DNA from: Cercophora sp. LCS_1
Taxonomy: Eukaryota; Ascomycota; Sordariomycetes; Sordariales; Lasiosphaeriaceae
Reading direction: 5' to 3'
NCBI GenBank assembly: GCA_036250225.1
Contig: JAPZLL010000006.1
Span: 806,001 to 870,000 of the forward strand
DNA length: 64,000 bases
Shown here: positions 23,738 through 35,305 of the stretch, in pieces
How positions within the stretch are numbered: position 1 is the first letter of the stretch
How the letters are laid out: each line of letters begins with the position of its first letter
The notes under the pieces: generated by a model
The model's database searches: none
The model's input: only the letters and a program-made list of their open reading frames with translations
Told to the model about the DNA's origin: nothing
Program-made: the position numbers and the translations under genes

Positions 23738-26700
23738 CGCTGTCCACACTCCGTCGAGAAAAACATAGGCGACTGCTATGCTCCTGGACTTGGTCAAGTC
23801 CACCAGCCGTCCTATCCTCCTATCCTTCCAGCCAGCCGGGTGACGTCGTCAACGCAGACAAATCCTTCAAGAGGTCAGTATGATGGAGCAAGCTCCACCT
23901 CGGCACCGTCGCTGGCGATCAGACAGGTTGGCGACTTGAGAGCAGATGTTCTCTTAGGTCTGGAGAGGGGATGTGTCAGTTCCAAGTCGAAGGGAGAGGT
24001 GACCACGTCGCGGGGTCGAGTTTGTTTTGGTGGTCCACGGAGGAGAGGACGTGTGGAATGTGCTGTGGATGGTAGGAAGGCGACTGTGCCTGGAGGGGTG
24101 AAGGGGAGGAATGTCATATGAGGGTGACCGAGCCGTCACACCGGATTGCTGCATACAAGGGAGCCCCTGGACCACCAGGTTTCGGGAGATAGCCCGCGAT
24201 CAGGGCCCTTGCAGCCACACGCTTCGCATGCTGCCTGCAAGAGTTTGCGACGGGGGAGAAGACTAGAAAACGGACTTCCTGACCTTGTGCTACCGTTGAC
24301 GCAGAAAGCCTGGCGCAATTGCGGCTTGAAGTTTTCGAGCTGCGAGTCGTCGAGTGCGGGGCTGCCGGCCACACACGAGATGGCAGCGAGTGGTGCGGAC
24401 GACGCAACGTAAGGCAAAGATGGTCCGAAAGGTGTCGAGCTCGAGGCGTCGCTTGTTCGCTTGGGACCTGCGCATGGACTGTATCCCGTATCTCGCCGTG
24501 TTCCTGACTCCGGACGAAGCACGACGGACGCTGTGTTTTGTGAGCGTCGAGATGCACCCAAGGATACACAGTGCGGCACGTTCTGCAGTCGTTGCGGCGA
24601 ATGTGTTTGGGGATCCCGTCGAGGGACTGCTCGTCTGGTTGAGTCTTGCAGATCAACGCTGGTGGGAAAGAGAGTGTGGGAGATGTCAAGAAAAGTCACA
24701 GAACCCACGCAAGAGTTACAATTGCAAAGCAGTCCCAGAAGACGTGCGAGCTCGCCTGGCAGGCTCGTCGAGGGCAACTGCCACTTCCCTTGTCGTTCTC
24801 TACCCCTGCGAGGCGCGCCTTCTTCTGGCTGGCTGGCACAGGTACCTCGTACCCTCAGACAGGGGTTAGCTGCAATATTTTTCGTCGCTATTGCCCGTTG
24901 GGGTACCTTGCGGGTTGCATCCCCCAGCCCGTGCCGAGTAGCAGCCAACCACACCGGAGCGTTGGACTAGCTTGCCCCACTGGCACCTGCCCCGGCTACA
25001 GGCCGAAGCCAGTGGGGACGTGCCGGCCGCCCCTGTCCTCCAAGCCTGTCGACGACGTTTTCTTTACCCTGCGCGGTGCTATCCTCGCACCAGGGGTGTC
25101 CTACTTGGGAACAACGGAACAGGCGGGAACCACAGAAACACAGACCAGGCGGAGGCGTGGGGAGGATTCTCGATGAACCCAGGTTCGCAGCAGGGCCCCT
25201 GCTCCCCTCCATCGCAGCTCGAGCTCAAGCTCGAGGTTGAGCTTCGTTTGCTCCCCTGATTGTGGTTCCTTTTGCAGAGCTTTCACGTCACTTGTGGACA
25301 CGCCGCCAAACACGACCCGTTCAATTGACATTTTATCTAGCCGCCGACGCGATGGCACCGCCCAATGTTGGACATTGTGGGGTTATGTTGCGTCAAACCT
25401 CACCCTCGACCTTGCCCCTCGGAACACCCGAACCCCCAACAAGCGATACCGTTTCCTTGAGCGGTGCAACTTGGGTCGTTGCCTTCAATTTACGGATAAC
25501 ATAGCCAACCAGCCAGAGCTCTAGTAGTCCAAAATAGGATTCCAGACCAAATCGGTACGAGGTGTCGTCTTGGTTTGCTCGTGTTGCTAACGGAGTTCCC
25601 ATTGACGGGGCGAAAGGCCAAAAGCAACGTGACCGCAAGATAAGGTCTCCCCTGTGCTAGTACCGGGAGGTTCAGGGGATGTCCAATATGTCGACTGTTT
25701 TCGTCGTTGAAACGCGCAGTCAAACTGGAAGCGGCCGCTGGAATACAGGCCAATCCTCCGAGGACAAAAATACCACGACTGGCCTCCAGTCGGGCCGGCG
25801 ACTCGCGCAAACAACTCTTGCGACCTCGACGTGCCCTCAAGTAAGACGGCCGAGTAAAGGTAGACCGGTCGATCTCGATCCTCTGTCCATTGCGCGAAAG
25901 TCAACATCTTGAGCAGGCCGTTTGCCTTATCCCTCTATCCGAAAACCACCCGCAGGACAGCAAGGGCTGGCAACACGGGATGAAGCGCAACAGCGTTCCA
26001 GCCTCTGTCCGATAACGCATCCCACTTCTTCACCAAGCCGATGTTTCTCCGCCTCGGTGCTTTCTTTTTTTCTTCATTCCTCTTGGAAGGCCCTTTGCCC
26101 CTCTTCAACGCAATTGCATGACCGGACAGCCATCGCATTCCCATGTCTGGATGATGCGAGCTCAGCTTACTACATCCTACGGGTTCCTAGCTTTCCAGCC
26201 CTCCGTTAGCAGTAGTCTAGGGGCTGTATGCCTCCCGTCGATGCCTACAAACGCCGTTAGAATCAACTTCGCAAGATGATATCTTCCTCTAACGGGACCT
26301 TGCTCGGCGACCCGCGGCGGCCCCGCTCAAGCGCTGGCGGGTTCCTACAGCCGGTCCTGCCGACCGCTAGCGACCGACCGCCCCCAACGACACAATTGAC
26401 CGAGGCAAATCCCAGAACAGCTAAGGTAGCCATTCAACTTCGTGGCATGCCAGGGCTTCCTAGCCTTTAGTGATGGCGGCACATTTGCAGCCGATTTCGA
26501 AGCCAAGAGTCAACTGAAGTCGGGGGTGTGGTATATGCCGGCTTGCAGACGAGAGAACGCTGACTGCAGAATGCAGGTGAACAACACCATGCATTAATAT
26601 CACATCTTGTCATTCGCCACGAGGGGCATAGTCTCTACTATGAGAACCACAAGCGACTACCATGCTTGCATGCATCCACTCTTGACCTACTTGGAGAGGT

Positions 26701-29700
26701 AACGTGATTTTAGTGGTCGACACAGGGCGAAGGATGCCGCCGCTCAACTCGAGTCACAGGACTGTGGTCTCGTTCATCGAGGCTTGATACAGCCACGCCA
26801 GCAGTCTTCATCTCACTCCCGAATTCTTTCGGCTCGTGCCGTTGGTCGTTGCGGGCAACCGATTGTGGGGAAACATTTTGCTCTCACCTCGCGATGATTG
26901 TGAGCGCCGGCCTGGCTGCCGAATCCAGAGAGATGCTGTCCAGCACACCACACGCTTGTCTAGGGTCACGCTTGCGCTTTTCCTGACAGGATGAAGCCAG
27001 CGTCCGGGCTTTTCTCTTCCTGGCGGTCCCATCCAGGCTGGCAAGGTAATCCTGGTCTCGCCACACAGGGTCCAACACTGACCTCATCCACCCTCCTGGA
27101 CCCCCATCCCAACGTCTGCATGGCCAGGCCCTCTGCATGCCGGCAAAGAGGGGAACAATTGCTCTCTGGAATAGAGTCTATCCCAAAACCAAGCGTTTCG
27201 CTGAAGGACAAGAAACAAGCCCTCGTTTATCTGGTCAACATGTTTTCCGCCTTTGCTGTGGCTTTTACGCTGGTGCATTCATCAAGCTGTTCGACGTGCA
27301 CGTGCAGGCTTCGAGGCTGCTCAGGTTTCATAATTTCCACAGCACAAACCCATGCGTTTCATCAGGGGCCAAGACCGAATTTGGATACGCCGCCATGTAC
27401 ACGTCGAGACGTCCGCCTTTGAATGACAAAAAGGCGTCAACCGTCAGCCTCGGAACAGCGAAGAGACCAAATTGTTTGTTTGGCGAGTTGCTGCGGGATA
27501 GACATGCAGAAAAACGGGACTGGACGACGAGACTCTTGGTTGTCCCAGCGGCGATGTTTTGGCGCTGCACCAACCCGTGCCCTCGCCGCAGTCGGGACCA
27601 CCAAAAGCCACCAGATCCAGCCTCTCGGGCACTCGCACACGCGGAAGACATCCGGGCTGTGTCAAAGAGCCGTCAGGAGGATTCCAGCGCAGTGGTGCGA
27701 GTCCAGGCACCCCAAAGCCGCTTGTGTCGCTTGCCTTGGGCGCCGGCCAGCTTGGCTACGCCGAGGATGCAAGTCCCTGCGTGCTGCCGACTGCGCAAGC
27801 GGTCGTCATTTGCGCAGCTGTGAAGGACAAAAGGGGCTTGCAGGAAACCACCATCCTATCACGGGCTTCGCCCAGACGGGATTTTCTGATTCGTCGCGCG
27901 TGTCGCTTCCTGCCGGCGTTGGAGTTGAAGAAAGGTGGATGGATCATTTCCCGACTTTACAAATCCCGCAAGGCGCGGGTGTTGGTCCAGTTGGTGTTGA
28001 AGAAATGGTCAAGACGCGCGTGCTCGCGGGTATCGCGACGCCTCGGGGTCTGGGATCGCAGATTCACTTCCAACGTCAGCTCGCACCGGCCCGAGAGGAT
28101 CATAGCCTCCTGGAAAGGATAGATCACGATGCGAATGAAGCTTATATGACACGGATCTCGAAGCGGTCAACTCTTCTGGGGAAGCGCGCCCGGGCCAGGG
28201 AAAAAGGACACCAACCCGACCCGTTGTCAATCAGCGCTGCAGCAAGCAGCAAGCTGCTCGGGTCGCTGGATGACCACTCATGACCCCCAACCCCCACAAA
28301 AGCTCGGCGACAGACGCGCCTCGACGACAATGATCTGCGTCGTGCGTCCTGCAACGCGTCGAGGTGGGGCAAGACGACCATCTGGAGGCGGGCATGGCCA
28401 TGCTTTTTTTGCGGCCAACGTGACGCATAGAGAGGTTGAAGATGATTCAGCAGTTGCTTCTTTCCCGGTAACTGACCACACCAGTCAACAAGACCTCCAA
28501 CCAAACAAGCAACACCGGCCACACTTGCGACCCGGTGCGAAGCGAGTTTGGGCACTTGGCAAGACCCGACTTCGGTTCCGGCACAGGTGACAAGCCACGC
28601 CACCCTGGCACGCTATTGATTCTTGTTTCGTTGCTTTTTCTAGAATCCCAAATCCTTCCCCAGAGCGGGTGGCGTCTGTCGCGACAAGTGAAACGTTGTT
28701 GGCGATTTCCTGTGGTTCGAAATCTCTCGACTAGGTGCCGTTGTCGGCGGTGCCGTCTCGGTACCAGACTCTGTTGAGAGAATTGGTGTTGGCAGAACAA
28801 ACGGTTCCAACGTTGTTATCGGCCACGACGCAAGCTTTTCTGGATGCGCTAGCTCGCGTGCTTCCCGAAGCTCAGGGCAGCAAGCAAACACGACGCGCAC
28901 AGCTCGCAATTACGGGGCTGTGGCGTGAGCCTTTTCCACGCACCGGCCCAGCGTTCTCGCGTCGTCCCAGAGAAGGGATTCCCGGCGGGCTGAGAGGGCA
29001 CCTTTGCGCTTGCTGATCCGTCCTTTCCCGGGATGGCCAACCCCGTCACGTCACCGTCCCGATGTGGCTCGATTCGGGTCTGGGGACAAACTTGACGAGA
29101 TCCGATGTTGATGATCGCGGCTCTCGTCGCGCGGCTCAAGCAAAGCAGATGGCGGCACGGAGATATTCGCTCCGCTTGTTTGTTCATATCGTGCCGTCCC
29201 TCAACCTGATCCGGGTCGCGGCAGCCGTTTCTACTGCTGTCCGACCAAGATGTGCCTTTGCCCGTTTTCCCGAAAATGGCTTTACTCGTCCTAAAAAGTG
29301 GTGTTGGTCAGCCGAAATGAGCGATGTTTGGATGCCGTGCCGCCATTGCGTCGTTTGCGTGTCCCGATACAACATGGCAATGAGCATTTTGGTCGTCTAG
29401 AATCACACCGGGCGGGAGCCACGTTTGGCAGGCGGTTGCTTCAACAACATCCGCGGGTCGAACGGCCAAGAGGCCTTTGTGCTTTTTCCGGAAATGTCTG
29501 AACCGTGGGGGAAGCGGCTTCTCAAAGGGCCACCACGAGGCTAGCAGGTGTCCGACTCCCACTTTCTTCCACCAGTGCGCGCGGACAGGTGCTCCTGAGG
29601 CTCCCACGTTGACGTCCCGACTGAGACAGGTTGAAGATATTTGCAGCTGAACCCGGTTCTTGATCACCAGGAACACGGCTGCAGTCTGCACATGCAAAGG

Positions 29701-30316
29701 GGACATTACAAAAGCGCACGCACGCATATTCGGCCCTACACGACGTTGGCTCAACAAGGACGGGTTGCACGCCATCAATGACACGTTTTGGCCGGAGGGG
29801 TTGTATTATTTGGTAACGGCGAACCAAGAAGAGCCGTTGCGGCTGTCTGTTCCCCCACCAAACTTGCCTACTCTACGGAACGGATACACGTTGTTCAGCC
29901 GTCCTGATGCGGCTGTTTGCTTCCAGATGGAGAATATTGATGTCAAAGCACACCCCAAACGGCAATGGCTCATCTTCCACGTTGGGCCACCAAAACGACT
30001 GAATGACGGGAGGTCTGTCTCCCGATTGTTGTCGACGAAAGGGGCACAAGTCGTGTCGACGCCGATCAGCGCGGGCGTCTGCAGCAGCTCGTGTTACACC
30101 GCTTTTCGTTGTTGCGCCTCGTGCACTCCTCCGCTTCGGGATTCGCAGTTCTTCAAGCAACATGGGGCTGGGCTACCCCACCCCCACCATGTCCACCATG
30201 TCCACCATGTCGATCGGGCGGCCGAAGCCCCTGACCATCTCTGCTTTCGACTCTACACAGTGGGCCCACAGCCGACGACGATCGCGGTTTTTGCGTGCTG
30301 GAGAAGGGAGACGGAC
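23738..30316. other. 6.6-kb gene-poor interval
   Basis: No coding gene is supported between the Ras exchange factor 5' end and the 3' end of the next gene. Long frames occur (for example 24136-24954 minus and 27423-28283 plus) because stops are sparse on both strands, but several overlapping frames are equally open, residue composition is rich in Arg/Ser/Pro/Cys, and no motif is visible. A 8-bp-arm palindrome lies at 25218-25235. Promoter and long 5' leader of cdc25 probably take up the first 1-2 kb. Confidence 0.5.
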
Positions 30317-31663
30317 TCAGCGCGGTGCATACACGAAGGCGAGCTGGTCCACCTCGTCGCCGTCCTGCCCCATGAAGCCGACGATCTGCCATCCGCTGGG
30401 CGCTGTAAATGTTGCGCACTCTGTCGTCCGCGTGCCGGCCTGGATGCTCCGGCCAGTGGATGTGACGGCGCGGATGAAGAAGTTGCGCGTCTGCCCGCTG
30501 CGCTGCCCCTGGCACAGCTCGGCGCCCGTCAAAAACTCGGAAGCCGCAAGCGTCAGCGAGACGAGCGAGCCGCCACTGCCGCCGTGGTTGAACTTGGTGC
30601 CATCGACCAGAGTGAGGCCGACGCTGTCAAGCCTCGATCCGCCGCGGAGACTGATGACTGAGACCTTTGGCTCGCTCAGCCCAGCCAGGGCCGGCACATC
30701 GCTGAACCAGTTGCCGTGCGGTCCGCCCCAGAAACCGCTCTGGCGGAGCGATGTCCCCGCGGTCCAGGTAAAGTTGACCAGCACAGGGTTGTGGTCCGAC
30801 AGAATGTTGCCATCGGGCTGCAGGAACAGCTTGCTCACGTACCCAAAGTCGTCGGCCTCGAGAGTAACAAGCGGACTGGATCGGTAAAAGACCTTGTCGA
30901 CGGTCTCGCAGTAGTCCGTGGTGCTGGGATTCGAGCACAGCGTCTCGGCCGTGGGAACAGCACCGCCTCTTTCCACTTCAACCCACGCATCCTTGAGCCC
31001 GGGTCCGTTCTTATTCTGGCTGGCCAACAGGTCCCGGATCGCCGTGTCGCCCGTGCGACTGTACCGACTGTTTAGATCACCAAAGACCAACACGGCGTTG
31101 CCTTGACTCCAGGTACTGATATACGCGGCCACCTGATTCACATTCGCCTGTCGCGCCGTGATGTCCGCCGGCTCAACACCCGCATCGGTGTGCAGATTGT
31201 AGCAATCCACAAACGTCTCGACGCTCCTATCCCCAGACGTATTACTCCCAATCAGCACCCGCATGAAGGTAAACCCCTTGGGCGTCAGACAATCCGATGA
31301 TGACGCATCGCTACACATGTTCCATTTGATCCTACGAAAATCGACCCAGGCGTGTTTGGACACGGTATTGAGCCCCGACCCAAACGGCACGCCGCCCGAT
31401 GTGGCGGTGCGGTACGGGTGGTTGTCGGTCTCGTAGATTTTGGCGTGGTAGTTGAAATCTTCCTGCATGTGGATGATGTCGTAGCCATATTGGGCGAATT
31501 TGGACCCGATGGTTTTGGCGTTGGTTTCCTTGGAGCCTGGCACGTCGTTTGGGTTGAGCAGGGCGGGGAGACCAGCGACGTTGATTGTGAGGGCTGTGAG
31601 GGTTCCCGCGAGGACGGTGGTTGACAGCGACAAGCTGGTGGCGAGGAGAGGGGTGAGCTTCAT
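30317..31663 (-). CDS. secreted endonuclease/exonuclease/phosphatase-fold protein with jacalin-like C-terminal domain
   Basis: A 448-residue single exon with a signal peptide at about residues 1-19 (MKLTPLLATSLSLSTTVLAG). Residues about 20-295 show the endonuclease/exonuclease/phosphatase fold: LTINVAGLP, MQEDF (metal-binding Glu), HTDAGVEP, VLVFGDLNSRY (about 196) and ILSDHNPVLV (about 287), the terminal Asp-His pair of the family. Secreted members include neutral sphingomyelinase-like and nuclease-like enzymes; the substrate here is not known. Residues about 300-448 (WGGPHGNWFSDV.., ISLRGGSRLDSVGLTLVDG, GWQIVGFMGQ) look like a jacalin-type beta-prism lectin domain, suggesting binding to a glycan surface. 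It stands alone between two gene-poor tracts. Catalytic residues look intact. Confidence 0.85.
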   Translation of the reverse strand: MKLTPLLATSLSLSTTVLAGTLTALTINVAGLPALLNPNDVPGSKETNAKTIGSKFAQYGYDIIHMQEDFNYHAKIYETDNHPYRTATSGGVPFGSGLNTVSKHAWVDFRRIKWNMCSDASSSDCLTPKGFTFMRVLIGSNTSGDRSVETFVDCYNLHTDAGVEPADITARQANVNQVAAYISTWSQGNAVLVFGDLNSRYSRTGDTAIRDLLASQNKNGPGLKDAWVEVERGGAVPTAETLCSNPSTTDYCETVDKVFYRSSPLVTLEADDFGYVSKLFLQPDGNILSDHNPVLVNFTWTAGTSLRQSGFWGGPHGNWFSDVPALAGLSEPKVSVISLRGGSRLDSVGLTLVDGTKFNHGGSGGSLVSLTLAASEFLTGAELCQGQRSGQTRNFFIRAVTSTGRSIQAGTRTTECATFTAPSGWQIVGFMGQDGDEVDQLAFVYAPR

Positions 31664-33789
31664 GGTGATGGCCTAACTGACGTAGGTACCGTCGATGCAA
31701 ACCTCGGTCTTGGTGTCTTGATGGACGGATATCCTAGGATTACGACCCAACAGGCACGGCCGATACGATGGCAAACGACCAACAAAGGACAGACGTTGCT
31801 ACAGCACCAGCACCAGCACCAGCAGCGGCAAGTGGATGTCTGTCATTGCTATATACATTGCAACAACCACATACTCATCGACGAGGCTTTGGCATGTGTT
31901 ATTCATGGTAGAGCGTTTGCATGTGGTCAATGTAAATAGCGAGATTGCATCATGGAAAGACAGATTCGACCTTCCCGGATCTGTGGCAATTTCCGGGGTT
32001 GGCCGGGACGATGTCACGTTGAGCGCCGTGTGGGGAACCTGGCCCGGGGCTTGGCGCCGTCCGACGGTGTTGGTTCTCCCGGCTCCCCCGGTTCTGAGAT
32101 TGGGTTGGCGATGGGTAGGTCATCTCCGGTCGCTTGCGTGTACAGCCAGCATGTACTGGTGGTTGAGGTGTTGCGGTGTTGATAGTTTAGGGAGGAGGGC
32201 TTAAAGCCCGGCGGTTATCTGGAGGTTTCCGGAGGGGTTTCTCTGGGGTTTGCCAACTAGCTTCCTCAGGGTGACAAATGGGTTGCAAAAGGGTTGTTAA
32301 TGTCTCTCTTGCTTTACTCTTGGGGTTTGCTCTGTTCCTTGGTGTCTTTCTTGGCTTTTCCAAGCCATCTTTTTTGGAGTCCGTCTTGACGTTCCTCTCC
32401 GGAGCTTGCTCTGTCTTGGTGTCTTGGGACTTTAACCGGAGGTGTTCATGCGTGGTGTTCATGCTTTGGCTTTCTCCGGGCGGACCCCAAGATGCCCATG
32501 CTCGGCTTTCACCGGGCGCTAATGGCTTGTGCCCGGGGACAACGGCAGTCGGTGGATATCCCCAACAAGATGGGGGGGGGGTTAATCATCCGGTGGAGCA
32601 AACAGACTACGGGCCCCCGATCGCAAGCGTGACACTGCCGAGTGCCGGGTTGGTCACGACGTTGGTGATGCGTTTGTCGAAGGATGAAGGATGCACCATT
32701 TGTCATTTCTCACAATGATTGTCCCCCCTTCAACCGCGTCGTTTTTCGAGCGGACTGGTTGGTCGATCATGGGATCTATGGTCCATGGGTCCAGGGTGTT
32801 TCCGTTTCTTCTCATGTTTTGTGGTCCTTTTGTCGCTTCGCCCAGCGAAATCGGTTTTGGTCACCCGGTCATGCCCGGGAAAACGGGCGGGCGGGTATGG
32901 GATCGGTTCCTTTTGGGGGGTTTCGTTGGTTGCGAGCCAGTCGCATCACCCGGTTTCTTGCGCGGTTGGAAATGTGCTTTTCAAATCATCGGGGTTGTTT
33001 GCGTTTGTGTTTTTTTTGGCTTTGGAGGTTGGGTTGGGTTGTCAACCACTCGCATCTCGCATCTGGGGGTTGTTCCAAGTGGCTGTTTTTTTCAAACCCT
33101 TTTTTTTTCTACTTGTTTGCATCGCCGTTCTTGCTCCAAACGGGCTTGCTTCCGTTTGGTGGCATATGATACATCGTCACAACCACATTGCGGTGTCGTT
33201 TGGTGTTTCGAATTTTGGCGGGAACATCCCTGGGTTTTTTGTGGTTGTGGTGGGTGACACGACATATTTTGTGTTGCCCGTCTCCCGTCTCGCGATGCGA
33301 TCTTTGGCCCCCGATTGTTCTTTGGCAAGGGAGTTTGAGTATTTCTCCCTCTCTCTCCCCCCCCCCCTTGCGTTCATGTTGGAAACGAAACACTGCGCAG
33401 CGAAAAAGGCATATCAGACCAAGACTGTCTCATGTGATGCACGCCCCCCTTTTGGGGGGTTGGAACACACACACCACCCCCTTGGTGCGGCAGGACCGTA
33501 ACCTGGGAAGGGCCCTTGATGGGATTGCTCCACTTGGTTCTCATGCGATATGTTTGGAGGGATGGGAATAGAAATGGAGTGATTTTCTGGACTTGCAGAG
33601 GCGAGGGAGATCATACGGGATTTGCGTGGCTTTGTGGTTTTGCTGGTGGGGGTTTTGGGATTTGGTCAAACATGCTTTGAATACGACGGTGATGAGATTT
33701 GTTGCATTGTGAACGAGTTGCTTTTGTGGGAGGTGATGGTTATGCGATTCCTTGTTGCGGGATCAATCGGAGCGATGTCGATGATCGGG

Positions 33790-33812
33790 GATGATGATGA
33801 TGATGATGATGA
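33790..33812 (+). repeat. GAT trinucleotide microsatellite
   Basis: About seven to eight uninterrupted GAT units inside the gene-free tract. Confidence 0.9.
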
Positions 33813-34034
33813 GGATCGGTATTCCGATGAGCAATGACCGACAGACAGGACAGTGGCGCGCTGGTCACGATGGCGCAAACGCCATTCGGGTGACGGCAGC
33901 GTTTCACCGAAAAAAAAAAAAAAAAGACCGATCTCACGATAAGACAAGACGACGAGGGGTCAAAGTGCTTTGGTACCCCTCACCAACGTCGTACTTTTTG
34001 TCCGAGGGTTGTCTGTCCGTGCGCTGCGAGGTAA

Positions 34035-34115
34035 TCGCATACAGTTGGACGTTTCTTTTTCTCCTTCCTTGGGGTGGTACGGACGACCGATATTGGCTGG
34101 GTGGGTTATAACGAG
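34035..34115 (+). repeat. dispersed repeat, copy 1
   Basis: This stretch of about 80 bases aligns with 38697-38781 in the same orientation. Shared blocks include CGCATACA, TTCCTTGGGGT, GATATT and CTGGGTGGGTT in the same order and spacing. Identity is roughly 70 percent by eye. It lies upstream of no recognised gene. Confidence 0.6.
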
Positions 34116-35305
34116 AGAGAGTGGGATTTCCGGAAGAGATGCCGTCTTGTGGTTGAACCAGATTCTGTTGATGGAAATGTGGTGTGGTGAAAAGGGGGTG
34201 GGGGGACGGAGATGGTCTGGCACACACCGATTGTCAATGCGGAGAGATCCCGGAACATCGAGATCACCCTATTGCTTGCGCTGTGTCCGGTGAGTTATAA
34301 TGGGCGTGTGATATTGGCGATGGATTGATGGGGAAGACGCAATAGGGGGGGGGGGGTGTTGGTGTAGAAATGTGTGTGTGATGGTGGATTGCTGCGAGGA
34401 GGAGGAAATGTGTCAATGCGGTTTGGTGAAAACGGCTGAGGGGATCCCTCTGTGGCGTTCAAGTTGTTCCGATGTCTCGGGTGAAAGAGTCGGATAGCGA
34501 GGGCTGAGTGAGTCTGGTTGAAGAATGGCAATTGTGTCATTCTGGGGTCGATGACGGAGAGGCCATTCCTCGGTGTGTTTGCGAGACAACTCGGGTTCTG
34601 CGAGGGGACGCATAAGGCGTGGCGCATCTTCCCATTGACAACATGCTTCTAGCACCTTGTTCGTCTCACCTCCTTGTCGGCGTGGGGACAGGGGTTGTCG
34701 ATGCGTAGCCCGGTTTACCCGTCCTGTGATTGATCATGTGAGTGGTATCATTTGATGGGTGAGTCCCTGCCTGATACCGTCTATACAAAAAGTCCAAAGG
34801 GATATCCATCATTGAGAAGGGGCATCTATGTGATACCCAAATGTGTCGGTGAATGCTTGGATGCTTAGAAAGATTATTGAAAAGGCATTGTATTATTCTC
34901 TCAACACAGAGTAGTCGCTCAACTACCGGTCTAGACTGCCTGATGTGGCATCGGTAATCAACCAAACAAACGGCACAAAGTGGTATGTGGGAGGTGCCCC
35001 AAGGTGACATCTCTGGGACACAGCATATCCCATTGTCCCTGTCCGAATAAGGCCGGCGATGTTGAGGGTTGTCCCGTTTGCAACCCCGACGATCACGACG
35101 GGAGAAATGTGGATGGGTCCGCCCCTTGGACAGTTCAGTCGTTGTGGTTGCAGGTGGCCATCATGTTTGGCCAATGCGGGGTTGGCGGCCTTTCACGACG
35201 GGGGCAGTCAAGATGGGCTACATTCAAGCTCAGAGTCCTGTTCCACGAGCATCGCAAGGCCAGCCAAAGCTGTGCGTGTTGTTGATTGCATTGTGGACCA
35301 TTCCG

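Larger units (their letters stand above)
31664..35305. other. 3.6-kb gene-free, G+T-skewed tract
   Basis: No supported gene. From about 32.2 to 34.6 kb the plus strand is strikingly rich in G and T, with long runs (G8 near 32571, T8 near 33009, C9 near 33358, A15 near 33910, G10 near 34346). Overlapping frames of up to 260 codons exist only because of this skew. It also holds a CACCAG-type repeat (about 31802-31826), a GAT microsatellite and copy 1 of a dispersed repeat. Confidence 0.5.

Noticed and set aside
24136..24954. 272-codon minus-strand open frame in the gene-poor interval
   Set aside because: Overlapping frames on the other strand are equally open, composition is Arg/Ser/Cys/Pro-rich, and no motif or intron signal supports it.
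25218..25235. Palindrome CTCGAGCT-CA-AGCTCGAG
   Set aside because: Built from overlapping AGCTCGAG units in a low-complexity stretch, so it carries little information compared with the palindrome at 55885.
27423..28283. 286-codon plus-strand open frame
   Set aside because: No recognisable domain; two other frames overlap it for most of its length; composition looks like translated noncoding GC-rich DNA.
32691..33501. Two overlapping open frames of 188 and 260 codons, hydrophobic and membrane-like
   Set aside because: They arise from the G+T-rich skew, which gives Phe/Val/Gly/Leu codons in every frame; there is no reason to prefer either.
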